In this document: positions 1 to 10,563 of the stretch, piece by piece
Layout of the letters: every line of letters starts with the position of its first letter
How positions within the stretch are numbered: position 1 is the first letter of the stretch
Source of the DNA: Gymnopilus junonius
Lineage: Eukaryota > Basidiomycota > Agaricomycetes > Agaricales > Galerinaceae
Direction of reading: 5' to 3'
Assembly (NCBI GenBank): GCA_015501075.1
Contig: JADNYJ010000290.1
Span: 1-41,459 of the forward strand
DNA length: 41,459 nucleotides
Notes under the pieces: generated by a model
Told to the model about the DNA's origin: nothing
Database searches by the model: none
The model's input: only the letters and a program-made list of their open reading frames with translations
Position numbers and translations under genes: made by a program

Positions 1-1366
1 GTCTGGAGGTCCACGATATCATAACTGCCCGCCGACCCGTCGAAGTCGACGGGCACCTTGATCTGGTAGCTGCGTCTCCTTTACCAACAACCAAGCGGGT
101 CGGAGGTCCAAAGAAAGTCGTCTTGGGAGCTTCTCCAAATACACACACAGGCCCATGGTGGAAGTTCTTCTGGATAGTGACGGGGACCCTCCAAACGCTC
201 ACCATCGTCTTTTCCTACTTCCTATTGGGACAACAGAGGACGGAATTTGTCTTCGTATGGGCTGGGTTCCAGCTGTTCTGGGTCATAGCCCGGATATTAA
301 TATTTAATCTGACTGAACATACGCATCCGATGTCGGATCGGCCTATGAAGGGGAGTAGGCTTGAGAGTCTGTCGTCGTCGATGAAATTGCGAGTGGCAAA
401 TCTAGTGTTGGCCGTTGGGAATTACCAAGCCCATATGCATCCCCGGAATATAGATGCCTACCTCGACGACTCTTTCTCGACACGTCAAATTGCTAGATTG
501 CTCGCACCTGAAAACATGAGCGAGGTTTTCCCCCTCCAACCAAGGCACGCCCGAGCGCACTCTAACACCTCTTTGAACACTCTCGTTCCTTCCCTTCCAC
601 CGCCTCTTTCTCCTCCTCATCCCTTTCTGTCGCCTCTGAGAAGACCCTATCAGCCCCAGCGCCAAGAACCTCGAAAGTCAATATTCTAGCTGTGATAGGC
701 GACACCGCGCTCTCCAGCGCTGCTTGGATGCTGGGCAACTCGAAGTTCGGACCCATGGATCTATATGACAGTTGCATCGTCGTGTTCGAAGTGACCTCCT
801 CCCCTTTATCCTCTTCGACGACCATAAATTCCATAAACTCGGAAAAGCCGACTTCAAGGATCGTGGCGGTACCTTCTGCACGCGTGTTTTCCGCTCGCTC
901 GCAATGGTTTGATATCATCGCGGCCAGTAATGAAGATGCCCTGGAACCCCTCTTTATACCCAGAGGAGCAGGAAGTCAAGTCAACGCAGACGAGAAGACG
1001 TGGTTATATTGGGTCCCATGTGAGAATGGGGAATGGCTACAAATCAAGAGCACCACGTCTTTATCCGCGCCCTCAACCAGCACCTCTTCAAACTCCCTTT
1101 CCACATCGCCCTCTGCCTCAAATCCAAATTTGAGCTCAACGCCGCCCTCCAAGCCTAGCTCCCTCCCGAGATTAGGCAACACTTCTACTGCGAAAGTGTA
1201 CTCTGTTCTTGGGCATCAACTCGCGGAGGTGTTGGATGATAAGCAGCTGAGCGGGCTCCTTGGAGCGGGGAAGTTAAACATATCTTTGAAGGATGCGCAG
1301 GAGGTGAGGGGCGTGGTGGATGTTTCGCGGAGGGCAAGTGAGGCGTTGATGGCTTTTTTGCGGTGA
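1..1366 (+). CDS. Multi-pass membrane protein of unknown function, 5' end outside window
   Basis: The frame is open from position 3, so the start lies upstream of the window. The protein closely parallels the complete gene at 27575-29861: both share the VxxPLPTTKR(V/L)GGPKKVVLGAS stretch, a membrane segment near 170-250, the HP(M)(S/A)DRPM motif, the YQAHxHPR motif and the IGDTALSSAAWMLG motif. Between 524 and 641 the homologous frame changes by one. A 116-nt GT-AG intron at 525-640 (phase 0, pyrimidine-rich 3' end) restores it, giving exons <1-524 and 641-1366; a simple indel is the alternative. The C-terminal part carries a Ser/Pro-rich insert before a final conserved helix. I do not recognise the family. 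Given its hydrophobic segments it probably sits in a membrane; no reaction can be assigned. Confidence 0.75.
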
Positions 1367-2042
1367 CGTGGTGGTGGCGGGGAAGGACGGGGATTGGAAG
1401 GTCGCCTCTGGTCGCCTTTACTCTTCCGAGACTGTGTATGTATTCAAGATATTGGTTCGTTAGACACTGTTATTTCATATTTCATGTACCCTGTAGATAC
1501 ACCCCTTCTGATCTATTTGACAGATCTGTTTTTAAATTTATGTGATATACTTCAAGTTGGATATACTTAGTACTTTTCTTGTGACTTTTCAAATATCAAA
1601 ATCCTCCTAACGGCTATTCGATTTACAGGACCGATTTGTTGCACGGTCGAGTTAATTTTGTGACTGGCACTTCCATCTGCGAAGGGGACAAAGTATATAC
1701 AAATGAATACAGACGTAAAATCTGTTCTTTCATATTGATGGGGGATATTTAAACGCGTTTTTGACTCGGACATCTCTGTAGGGACGTTGTCAATTAAATC
1801 ATAATCATGAATATATACAAGACCCCGACCTCGCTCCGCTTCGGTCCAAGCATAATGAAGGGAACAAAAAGATAGACCAAAAAAAGGGAGCAAACGAATT
1901 CGCGACATCTGCTTAAGTATATAGATATCTACTTAGGATCTCACCGCTGACTCAGCATCGTTATAAGCTCTGACTCATATCGTCGCTCGCTACACACCGT
2001 TGTACTCTATGTCCTACTTACAGGCCAGCTGCTCAACAGCCT
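1367..2042. other. Intergenic region between two plus-strand genes
   Basis: This holds the 3' flank of the upstream membrane-protein gene and the promoter of the APH-like gene. It is AT-rich around 1480-1780. A TATA-like TATATAG occurs near 1919, about 120 nt before the next ATG. A minus-strand reading frame at 1567-1908 has no recognisable features and is probably chance. Confidence 0.5.
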
Positions 2043-3479
2043 ATGTCCGAAATACAAGAAAAAACCTCTCCTCCTCTTTCTAATCGATCGAGTACTTCCG
2101 CTGACACCCTCCTTGAAGACTTTGCTGCCCTTCGTAAGGCTATCTTTCTTGATGGACTCATTACCATCGCCAGTCGAATTCGGGGAGTTGGGTGCACTGT
2201 GGATGTCGAAAATCCTTTTTATGGCAGCTTTAATCTCATTTACGCAGTCACCTTCTTGGATGGCGTCAAATGGGCCGCTCGAATCCCTCTACACGGTGTG
2301 AAGGAGTCATTCCACGATAGCGATGCCAAGGCGCTGAAATCACAGGCTCTGACGATGCGATTTATAAAGCAGAACACAAGCATCCCTGTTCCAGATGTGA
2401 TCCATTTCGACACGACGTTTGACAATGCGCTTGGTGCGCCTTTTCTGCTCATTACATGGTTGGAAGGGATACCTATTTATTCGGCCTGGCGCAAAACTTC
2501 AAGCTTCGACGACCATACAATCCTGGATGAGCGAAGAGAGAAGATGTTGAGGTCTGTAGGGAAGGTTATGGCTCAACTTCGCTTTTTGTCTGCTCCAAAG
2601 CTTGGGGAATTGGACTTCGAGCCTACCAATGACACAAACGAAAAGCTTCGCGTGAAGGACTTCCAATATATGCATTCCCTTCATCTGGAAGAACACTCCG
2701 AAGACGTCATGTTCAGTGATATCGGGCCCTTCGACCACACGAGGGATTTTCTATCCGCTCTAGAAAAAGACTCTATTCCCGATCGGCCCCTCGACGACTT
2801 CGCGCGAGGTCAACGCGAGTTACTCAAGATCATGATTGACTCCATACCCGTCGTGGAACACGAAAAATTCGTCCTAGTTCATCCGGACTTTGATTCGCAG
2901 AATTTTTTGGTCAATGAAGAAGGTACGGTGACAGGCGTTTTGGATTGGGACGGTGTATCGACCTACCCTCGCTATATCGGCTACTCACGTTACCCTGGAT
3001 GGCTCACTAGAGACTGGGACCCGCTCATATATAACTACGGTGAGAACAGAATCCCCGACGGCAAGGAGGAGGATTCTCCGGAGACGTTGAGGAAGCTAAG
3101 AAAGATGTATTTCTCAATCATGCAGGAAGAATTAGGCGAGGATGAGGCCAAGTGGACGATCAACTCGCATTTATTCGAAGCAATCGAAATAGCCGCGAGG
3201 AACCCGATGAACTCTTCTTCAATTATCACCCTTCTGGTGCGGAGGTGTATCAAAGAACCGCTTTCTGTTAACACCGACTCTGACTCTGACTCTGACTCTG
3301 ACTCTGACTCTGAGGAAGCCTCTTCAAGCGACGATGAAGATGATGTTCGGCACATGCCTTTTTGGGTCTACGAGTTGTCTGTAGCTCTGGGAAAGGGCGA
3401 CCTTGCGGAAGAAAAGATCAATATACTGAAAGAGAAATTCAGAGAGGCGTTGGCGTGTACAACGCACATAATCGAGTAA
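2043..3479 (+). CDS. Phosphotransferase enzyme family protein (APH / kinase-like fold), 478 aa
   Basis: Intronless 478-residue protein. The sequence shows the hallmark Brenner-type motif HPDFDSQN at about residues 280-287, where D282 would be the catalytic base and N287 a metal ligand. This is followed by GVLDWDG at about 298-304, where D301 is the second metal ligand. The FLLITWLEGIP stretch near residue 134 matches the hinge region of aminoglycoside/choline kinase-like proteins (PF01636). Fungi carry many such paralogues whose small-molecule or protein substrates are mostly unknown, so no substrate is proposed. Near residue 413 there is a pure Asp-Ser dipeptide run, encoded by a GACTCT hexanucleotide repeat at 3276-3311, followed by an acidic patch. 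The gene ends 94 nt from the 3' end of the convergent gene at 3574. Confidence 0.85.
   Translation: MSEIQEKTSPPLSNRSSTSADTLLEDFAALRKAIFLDGLITIASRIRGVGCTVDVENPFYGSFNLIYAVTFLDGVKWAARIPLHGVKESFHDSDAKALKSQALTMRFIKQNTSIPVPDVIHFDTTFDNALGAPFLLITWLEGIPIYSAWRKTSSFDDHTILDERREKMLRSVGKVMAQLRFLSAPKLGELDFEPTNDTNEKLRVKDFQYMHSLHLEEHSEDVMFSDIGPFDHTRDFLSALEKDSIPDRPLDDFARGQRELLKIMIDSIPVVEHEKFVLVHPDFDSQNFLVNEEGTVTGVLDWDGVSTYPRYIGYSRYPGWLTRDWDPLIYNYGENRIPDGKEEDSPETLRKLRKMYFSIMQEELGEDEAKWTINSHLFEAIEIAARNPMNSSSIITLLVRRCIKEPLSVNTDSDSDSDSDSDSEEASSSDDEDDVRHMPFWVYELSVALGKGDLAEEKINILKEKFREALACTTHIIE
3276..3311 (+). repeat. GACTCT hexanucleotide microsatellite, six units, in coding sequence
   Basis: Six perfect GACTCT units encode alternating Asp and Ser within the APH-like gene. 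Any change in unit number keeps the reading frame, so length variation between strains is likely. Confidence 0.9.
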
Positions 3480-3573
3480 AGAATCCGGGACGCAGAACGG
3501 TTTCTATTGTATAGCACTATTACTGCCGGTACATAAAGTATTCCCTTCTAATTTGTTTATTATAGCAAGTAAT

Positions 3574-4349
3574 CTACAGGGCGACACTGTTGGGTCGAGA
3601 TACTTTTATGATCTGCACTTCGGGTCGCAAAGGACGCAGAATAGATACAGGTGAATTTGGACGCGAACACTGTTCGTCGATATTGATGGGTAAAGCTGGA
3701 GTAACTTCGACCTCGGAAGCCTCATGATGGACGCCAACGATGGGTCTATTAAGCCCTTCTGGCGAGTCTGACCCAGCTTCGGACAAAGCCATCCTCCTGA
3801 AATATATCCCATAATCAGTGCTTTTTGTCCTGGAAGAAGGTAGGGAGTACGTGGAAGACGGGGTGGTAGAGCGTGAGGGAATAAGATTGGTTGGGCCAAT
3901 TTTTTCGATAACTATGCGAGGAACGTCTTCAGAGTCCATCACGATTTTCGCCGCTGCCCACGGAGTACGCATATTCAACCAGTTGACCACCATTTTTGTA
4001 TATGCGCGAACATTAACCAAGGATATACCAGTGGAAAGTGTTTTGCCGCCCAGATTGGCGATACATTTGCGCAGAGCGGGGCGATGACCTGGAAACAGCT
4101 CCGGGTCCGAGTCCTTTCTGCACAACTTGAGGCCCTGACCGCATCCGGGGTAACTTGACCTATCTCCATGTCGTACAGATAATCAAGTGCATCAATGGCT
4201 AAAAACGGATGTTTGAACCTCTTCGTGAGCGTCAAGTTGGGCGGTTTTAAGACTCACCATCTGGGCACAAGCTGGGCTAACAGAATTTCATTGAAAAGAA
4301 AGGATTCATCTAACTGTTGCACCCAACATTTGAACAGATGGGTAAACAT
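3574..4349 (-). CDS. Hypothetical protein, about 221 aa, three exons
   Basis: I do not recognise the family. Frame and splice signals support exons 4349-4258, 4218-4160 and 4088-3574. The second intron (4089-4159, 71 nt, GTCAAG...TTTCCAG) joins two frames in phase and is well supported. The first intron (4219-4257) has a strong GTGAGT donor but would be only 39 nt, below the usual minimum; it is proposed because the downstream frame has no ATG of its own. An acceptor-like TTTTAG about 20 nt upstream of the proposed ATG means more 5' exons could exist. The N-terminal half is hydrophobic/aromatic and rich in Trp and Leu; the C-terminal half is Ser/Pro-rich and looks disordered. It converges on the APH-like gene. 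Confidence 0.45.
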
Positions 4350-5105
4350 GGCCAAAGGTTCTCGCTAAAAGTTTAAAATTAGCCAGTCAACCCAAAGCGG
4401 TCCTTAAAATAGGAGGTCACGCCAGCAGACGCGTTATTTGCTCGTATTTGACAATTGCTTCTAGAATCCTAAAATTAAAGCCGATCATCATCTCAATCTC
4501 AACTTCAAGAAATTATCCAATCTATTGCCTAGCTTCTGCCTGAGCAAATCAGCTTGTCAGGGTCTCTGCCCACCCGAATCCCTCTACGCGTAACCCTGGT
4601 TGATAAGCTTCTCCATTAAATGTCCTGCGTTTCTGAACTGTGATTGCAAGGTTGCTTGGTCAGTCATCTAAGAAATATGTTGTGTATGTACACAAGTGAA
4701 TGTATCATAAATTCGACCGTTTTCGAGCCCAATCAAGACTGCGTATCATTACCCATGATCGAACGGGCAGGAGGTAGAGGGATTCGTATCCCAGAGGCTA
4801 TGCAGCGTCCCCCATAGGTATGGTAAACATCAGACCGCAGCTTCGACCGTGACCAAATGTTGCAGACGATTCATAAATCGGCGAAATGTGGCCTTTGGAT
4901 GTTTAAGATGTAGAGTAGAATGAATTAAAAAACCTTACGTTCACTTCAAGCTGAACAATTCTGCTGGCGGTGCTGGTGCTGCGCGTCCAGACGTGAGGGT
5001 GAAGGGTGGAGGTAAAGGTTTACAATCCAAATATATAATCTAGTCGCTTCGTTCAAATTTTCCTCATCTTTTTTTATTCTCTTCGGATCGCACTCAAGGA
5101 TCTCA
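4350..5105. other. Divergent intergenic region
   Basis: This lies between the 5' ends of the unknown minus-strand gene and the RTA1 gene and should hold both promoters. Apart from the TATA-like box noted separately, I see no repeat, RNA gene or convincing additional exon. Confidence 0.5.
5032..5038 (+). promoter_or_regulatory. TATA-like box upstream of RTA1 gene
   Basis: TATATAA lies 68 nt upstream of the ATG at 5106, a plausible core promoter distance for a short 5' leader. It is called on position and sequence only. Confidence 0.4.
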
Positions 5106-6520
5106 ATGTCTTCTGTTTCTGTCGTCAGCCAAGCAACAGCTGCTAGCAGCTCGAGCAGCGCTACGATGTCCTGCATCACCGCCACACCCGACAAGAATGG
5201 CCACGTCCCCGTCAACGACTGTCGCTCGCTTTACAATTACTACCCGTCGTTCGCTGCTGCGATCGTATTCAGCATCGTGTTCGGAATCTCGCTTTGTCTG
5301 CATACGGCACAGGCGGTTATGTGGAAGAAGGTCGGTGCATGATATCCGACTGCTCTTTTGTTTTTCTTCTGGAGACTAATTTCTGACGCCGAATCTGACT
5401 TTTCTAGAGGTTCTGCTGGGTCATCATCATGGGCGTCGCATGGGAAGTAGCCGCTTTGATACTTCGCGCTATCTCGACCAAACATCAAATAAATCAAGCA
5501 CTTTTCGACCCCTCATTCCTGCTCATATTCCTCGCACCACTGTGTGAGTCCCTCATTATTTAAATTCTGCTCCATTATCCCAAACTCACCTCAAAACAAA
5601 ATCGATATCACACCCCTTAGGGTTCAACGCGTTTGACTACATGCTCCTCGGACGCATGATCTACTTTTACCTCCCCTCCCGCGCCATATTCCATATCCCC
5701 GCGACACGGCTCACTAAGCTCTTCGTCTTCTTCGACGTCGTCGCCTTCCTCGTGCAAGTTACAGGCGGCGTCATGGCCTCCAGCGGCCCCGACGAAAGCC
5801 AGTCCGCGATCAACCTGGGGCTGCACATCTACATGGGCGGCATTGGCCTGCAGCAGTTCGCCATTTTGGTCTTCACCAGTCTGGCGGTGGGGCTCCATGT
5901 CGAGCTTTTGAAGATGGAAAACGAGGGTTCGCTCTGGCACAGGGGCAAGGAGAAGGGGTGGAGGAAGTTGGTGTATACCCTCTACGCATCTCTGATATGT
6001 ATTACTGTGAGGGATTTTTTTCTTTTTGTTTAGGTTTAGTCAAAGTTTTAGTCTGAATTATTTGCTGACCCTCGTTCCTCCCCTTTTTTTAAAAAAATAA
6101 TAAAACAAAATCCAGGTCCGAATCATATTTCGATTGATCGAATTCTCACCCGCCGGCAACTCGAGTAGCATCCCAGGACACGAAGCTTTCTTCTACTGCC
6201 TCGACTCACTGCCCATGGCCATCGCCGCTTACCTCATGAACATTTTCCACCCAGGCTCTATCCTCGTCGGTCCTGATTCCGAGTTCCCGACGAAGACCCG
6301 TAGAGAAAAAAAAGCGGAGAAGCAGGCGAAGAAACAGGCTAAGCAGCAGGAGAAACAAGCCAAGCAGGCGAGGAAGCAGGCGGAGAAGGCGGAGAAGAAG
6401 ACAAGGAAAGCGGACTGGGGTCTTGTCCAGGACGTGTCTGCGTCGAACGAGGATAAGGCCGAAGCTGGCTTTGGATTGGAACGAATTGGAAAGGGAGGGG
6501 GAGAGGGAGATATGGTTTGA
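5106..6520 (+). CDS. RTA1-family multi-pass membrane protein (putative lipid-translocating exporter), 383 aa
   Basis: Four exons (5106-5330, 5408-5543, 5621-6006, 6116-6520) joined by canonical introns of 77, 77 and 109 nt. All phases agree and give 383 residues. The protein has about seven hydrophobic segments. It carries RTA1 (PF04479) signatures: FNAFDYMLLGRMIYFY after the second intron, and VRIIFRLIEF...PGHEAFFYCLDSLPM in the last exon. Yeast relatives (Rsb1, Rta1) reside in the plasma membrane, and the family is linked to sphingoid-base export and resistance to lipid-active drugs. The substrate here is unknown. The C-terminal tail after the last helix is a highly charged Lys/Ala/Gln repeat, likely a cytosolic helix. 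The 3' end faces the eIF2D gene about 300 nt away. Confidence 0.9.
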
Positions 6521-6819
6521 TGCATGAGGGAAGATAAAGTTGGACTTTGGTATAACGCACATATACATACATATATACAAACATACATGTAGTCAACAGC
6601 CGGACTGCAGACTTTATGGATTCGCATGGTCGATCCATTTTACGCATGCGCATTGCACCGTTCACGTTCACACACTGGATCTTGGGATAACCTGTAGAGT
6701 ACGAGAGTGTGTCGTGCGAAATAACTAGAATAGAAGCACAATATAATCAGAATACATATCAGAAATAGCTCGCAATGACTCACATAACAAATATACGAGT
6801 ATAACGCAGAACAAAAAAA

Positions 6820-9800
6820 TTATTTCTTCCCAACAGAATCAACCACCTCGATCCACCTCTTCGGGATCCCCTTGCCCATAAGGTACTCCACGACCGCAGG
6901 CGCTTGTTTCCCTTGCACGAGAACTTCCATCTGAGGTTGACTTTGGCCTGAAGGTGATTTACCTTGGAGGGGGGACACTAGAATGGGATGAGAATGGTGT
7001 TAAGTAACTGGCTGGACGAAGGGACGAAGGTATGAATAGAGGAAAAGACGAGAAGACGAAGAAAAATAAATTGAGTATCTCTTGAAGACTGGAGAAGAAG
7101 CAAAAAAAAAAAGGATAAAAACATGATCATGACACCCGTCGATTTCTCTCCTGGAGGAAGATGTTTTGAAGATAAGATAGATATGATTTACTCGTAACAT
7201 CATCTTTCGGATAAAAAAAAAGATGAAGACGAAGACGGAGATAATAACGAGAGACAATCCATCTAGTCGGGTAAAAAGTGATGAAAAGAATGAGGAGAGG
7301 AAAAAAAAGGCCTAACGGAGATCAGCCACCAATGCCGCAACGACAACGACAACATTGAAAAAAACAAGGACAAATTATGGGATAAAAAAATGCGGGAGCA
7401 AAATGAATAAAGTTAATCAAGTCAATAAAGCCAAGTCCTCCAGACCCCAAACGTTAAATAAAGAAGGATGAGTAAAAGGAGAGAGAAGGAGGGATAATGC
7501 GTAGTAGAAAAATGGGAAAACAAGGGGGAAAAGGGGGGAAAAAGAAAAAGAACCAAAAAAGCAAGAAGAGAAACAACTCACCGCTCGTCGCACCCGCACA
7601 CACCCTCCTCAGCGCCTCCGCCATCTCATCCGCCTCGACGACCAAGAAAGGCTCAAACCCCGTAATGAGCGTGCACGCTTTGCGGCCTTGACGCATTTTT
7701 ATGTGGATCTGGATAGGGCGGGGGGAGCCTTTCCTGGATTGAAGGGAAAAATAAAAATTTAGAATGGGAATCGGGATCGGGATCGGGATCGGAATTTAAA
7801 GAATTTAAAGAAAGGAATAAATAGGACTGAAGGAAATTTTTGGGATTTGAGGAAGAAAGGAAGGAAGGGAGGGAGGAAGGGAGAAGAGGGAAAAAGAAAC
7901 AAGAAAAGAAGGAAAACAAAGAGAACGTACTTGACGACCCCGTCCCGCCCCTCAACTCTCACCTCATACCACGCCTGCATCTTACCCAACACCGCCTGCA
8001 TCAGCTCGTCGCGGCGCATGAACCTGTCCATGTCTTCTCCGTCAGTGTCTTTAGCTTTGTCTTTGTCTTTAGCTTTAGCTCTGTCTTTGTGTTTATCCTT
8101 TTCTCCAGATCCGTCTCGTTCATTTTCTCTAGATTTTCCTTTCGATTTCGCCGTCTTTATCTTGGCAGACCGAAGACAAGAATAAAGCAGCTCGTCCAGG
8201 TTGATATACGCCTGCTCGTGCGGGTTGACGAGGTTGTGTGAGATGATGTAGGCGTTCAGCAGCGAGCGCAGTTCCAGGGCGGTGTATAGGTCAGATTTAC
8301 TAGAAAGAGAAGAAAGAGTCAGTATCATATGATGCAACTAGAGTAGAAGAAGAAAAAAAAATGAAAGAAATGAAGAAAGGTAAAGAAGGTGAGAGAAGTA
8401 AAGCATGTTGCTTCACAAACTTTGAATGAAAGAAAAATAAAATCAGAATAAATCGAACCCACCTCCCTCCAATCCCCTCCACAAGATCCACACTCCCCTG
8501 ATTCGCCTTCCACAGCTCTCTCACCTCCACCTCACCCCCCTTCCCCTTCCCCTTCCCATCCTCCCTCCCCCCATCCCCATCCCTCTCCTTCGCCGCCCTT
8601 CTTGCCTTCCTCGCCTCCACCTCCGCTATTGTAACGAACAAAGTATGCCCCACAACAGAAGGATGGGATGCATTAACGGAAGTGACCACCACCTCGGCTT
8701 TATTCTGCGGCGCGGGTTTGAGCGTGAGGAGGGACAGCTTTTCGCAAGATTTGAGGAAGGCGGTGAGGGATTTGTGGGTGGATGATTTGATGCTTATTTC
8801 TGGTCCTACGACGGGTGGGGTGCCATTGGTACTTTCTGGTGTTATTGTTAGTGTTGGTGATGATCCCCCTGTAAAGAAGAGGATGAGGATGAGGAAGGGC
8901 GTAAGACGACCCAATGGAAAGCGGGCCGGGAGGGGAGGATGTAAGTCGAGTAGAACTGCGTGGCAGGGATGGGGAATGCCGAGGGCGGGAGGGGCCCCAG
9001 GGTGCTGGAGATGGCTTGGAGGAGGGTGAGTGTGAGCAGGTGAGATATTTCTGTCGGGGTGTAGGTGTATGTCGGAGCGTTTACGCTTGGAGCGGCTGAT
9101 CCTGCTGCTGCTGAGGAAGGTTCAGCTTCGGATGGAGGTGGAGGGTTGTCCGATCCACCGATCTCGCTGGGTGCTGTTGAAGGAGGCAGAGACTCTTCTG
9201 CCCGATGCTGCTCTTCGTCTCCATCCTCTTCTCCATCCTCCTCCTCCTCTTCTTCTTCATCGCTCTCCTCCATATCAGCACCCGCATCTTGGGAACTCGA
9301 ACTTTGCAACACCGTGTCCTCGGGCATATCCCGCTTGGAGCCCATATCCCACAGGTGGTCTTTCCACGTATGCGCCACGAGCACCGCTTTGCCCTTCTTC
9401 TCCTCCTTGGAATTCGACGCCGCCGACCGGAGCCGGTCAGACGGGAGTGCGAGCCAGCCTACAGCCACAGGAGGTGACAAGGCCGGAGGGGACTGGGTAT
9501 CCTTCCGGGAGTACTGCCGGATACAAATGAGGTTGCGGTCCGGGAGGGAGGGCGGGCAGTGGATGACTGGCTTGGGGAGGTGAGGAAGCTTATAGTTACA
9601 ATGGGCGGATGGGGCACTGACCACCGGGTATCATCAGATCCGCACCGCCTATGAGAATAGGCAGGACTGCTGAGGGTGTAGAGAGGAACGGCAGCAGGTC
9701 CTGTTTCTTCCATAGTGTGTACACCGTCGGGATCAGGTCCCCATCCGAGCCTTTGCCTATGGTGAACCACAGAGGGTCGCCATCAGGATCAAGGTAAGCA

Positions 9801-10052
9801 ACCTATTCAAGAACGAGTTAGATTAGTCCACAATGTAAAAGTCAGAATTAAAAGAAATGAGGAAATGGAGCGCACGCCAGGCTCATTAACGTGCGTGAGG
9901 AACTTGACTGATAGAATCCCGTCTGGGACTAGGAGATCGCCTTCTTCCGGGGTGAGTGCGTAGGAGGCTACGACGCGCTGCTTGAGCTTGCGACGGTCTG
10001 AGCTGCGCAGAGGCGCGGATGTTTTCAGATTGCTCAGAGGTTTCTTGAACAT
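6820..10052 (-). CDS. TMA64: Eukaryotic translation initiation factor 2D (ligatin/Tma64 homologue), about 700 aa
   Basis: Seven exons: 10052-9876, 9802-9622, 9566-8911, 8868-8463, 8299-7931, 7733-7582 and 6977-6820. The N-terminus (FKKPLSNLKTSAPLRSSDRRK) is the conserved eIF2D start. The PUA-like part ends in PTVYTLW...GGADLMIPG. A long acidic Glu/Asp insert follows, then an SWIB/MDM2-like region, and a C-terminal SUI1 domain (MRQGRKACTLITGFE ... VEYLMGKGIPKRWIEV, ending in stop). eIF2D delivers tRNA to 40S subunits independently of GTP and recycles post-termination 40S complexes. Six of seven exons join in phase. The exon 3/4 junction does not: the only good GT-AG pair (8910-8869, 42 nt) is off by one base. 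The last three introns are unusually long (163, 197 and 604 nt) and polypyrimidine-rich on the coding strand. The ATG at 10052 is chosen because it matches the family start. Confidence 0.9.
7766..7792 (+). repeat. CGGGAT hexanucleotide microsatellite in eIF2D intron
   Basis: GGGAATCGGGATCGGGATCG-type units lie in the fifth intron of the eIF2D gene, next to a long purine tract. Confidence 0.75.
7849..7899 (+). repeat. 51-nt uninterrupted purine tract
   Basis: Every base is A or G on the plus strand (GGAAGG-like units), so the intron of the minus-strand eIF2D gene carries a 51-nt polypyrimidine run. It continues with few interruptions to about 7925. Confidence 0.85.
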
Positions 10053-10563
10053 CGTCGGCGTAGTGGTCAAACTCTGAAAATGAGACAATCACAAGCAAAT
10101 AACGCATCGCATGCGCGTTTTATCATCTGTGAATTTAATTAAAGCGATGCCTATCTTCCTCCAATCTACGTAATCCTAAGCTGTTCTTGTAGCTTATGTC
10201 CTCAGCGAGTGCCAAGAAGTTCTGAAAACTGCTAATAACCACTTGAGTAGGAACAATGATGATCCCAGAATTCAATGTGGGTAAATGAAGTCCATTTAAA
10301 ATCGACTAAAACAAGTATGTAATATGTGTTACATATAGCATACCTTGGATCGAATGAGGGGGTACTGAGAACTACGAGTATCGCGGGTTACCTTTGCTGA
10401 TTAAACCGCTGGGTCTCGAGTGGAGGCTTCGACAGGCAACGATATGCGTCATTCTGCTCCTGCTTCTCCGAGTCTTTACCTCTTCAAGCAGAAGCTCGAT
10501 AACGTTGGATTGCTGAGAATGATAGTGTTGAAAAGGAAATAAGTACAGTTAGACCCCGCTGAG
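10053..10563. other. Intergenic region upstream of eIF2D, downstream of the first Crinkler-like gene
   Basis: This holds the eIF2D promoter. On the minus strand a CTCAG acceptor near 10514, followed by an open stretch to about 10393, could be an extra 3' exon of the gene at 10564-11361, but no donor gives a clean phase match. Confidence 0.4.

Noticed and set aside
1567..1908. Minus-strand 113-codon frame in the spacer before the APH-like gene
   Set aside because: AT-rich spacer, no domain, and it overlaps the expected promoter of the downstream gene.
7000..7700. Several Ser/Phe- or Lys-rich frames on both strands
   Set aside because: They fall in the low-complexity introns of eIF2D and merely reflect polypurine/polypyrimidine composition.
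8848..9583. Plus-strand frames of 115-172 codons
   Set aside because: They are antisense shadows of the acidic and Ser/Pro-rich eIF2D exons, which have clear family motifs.
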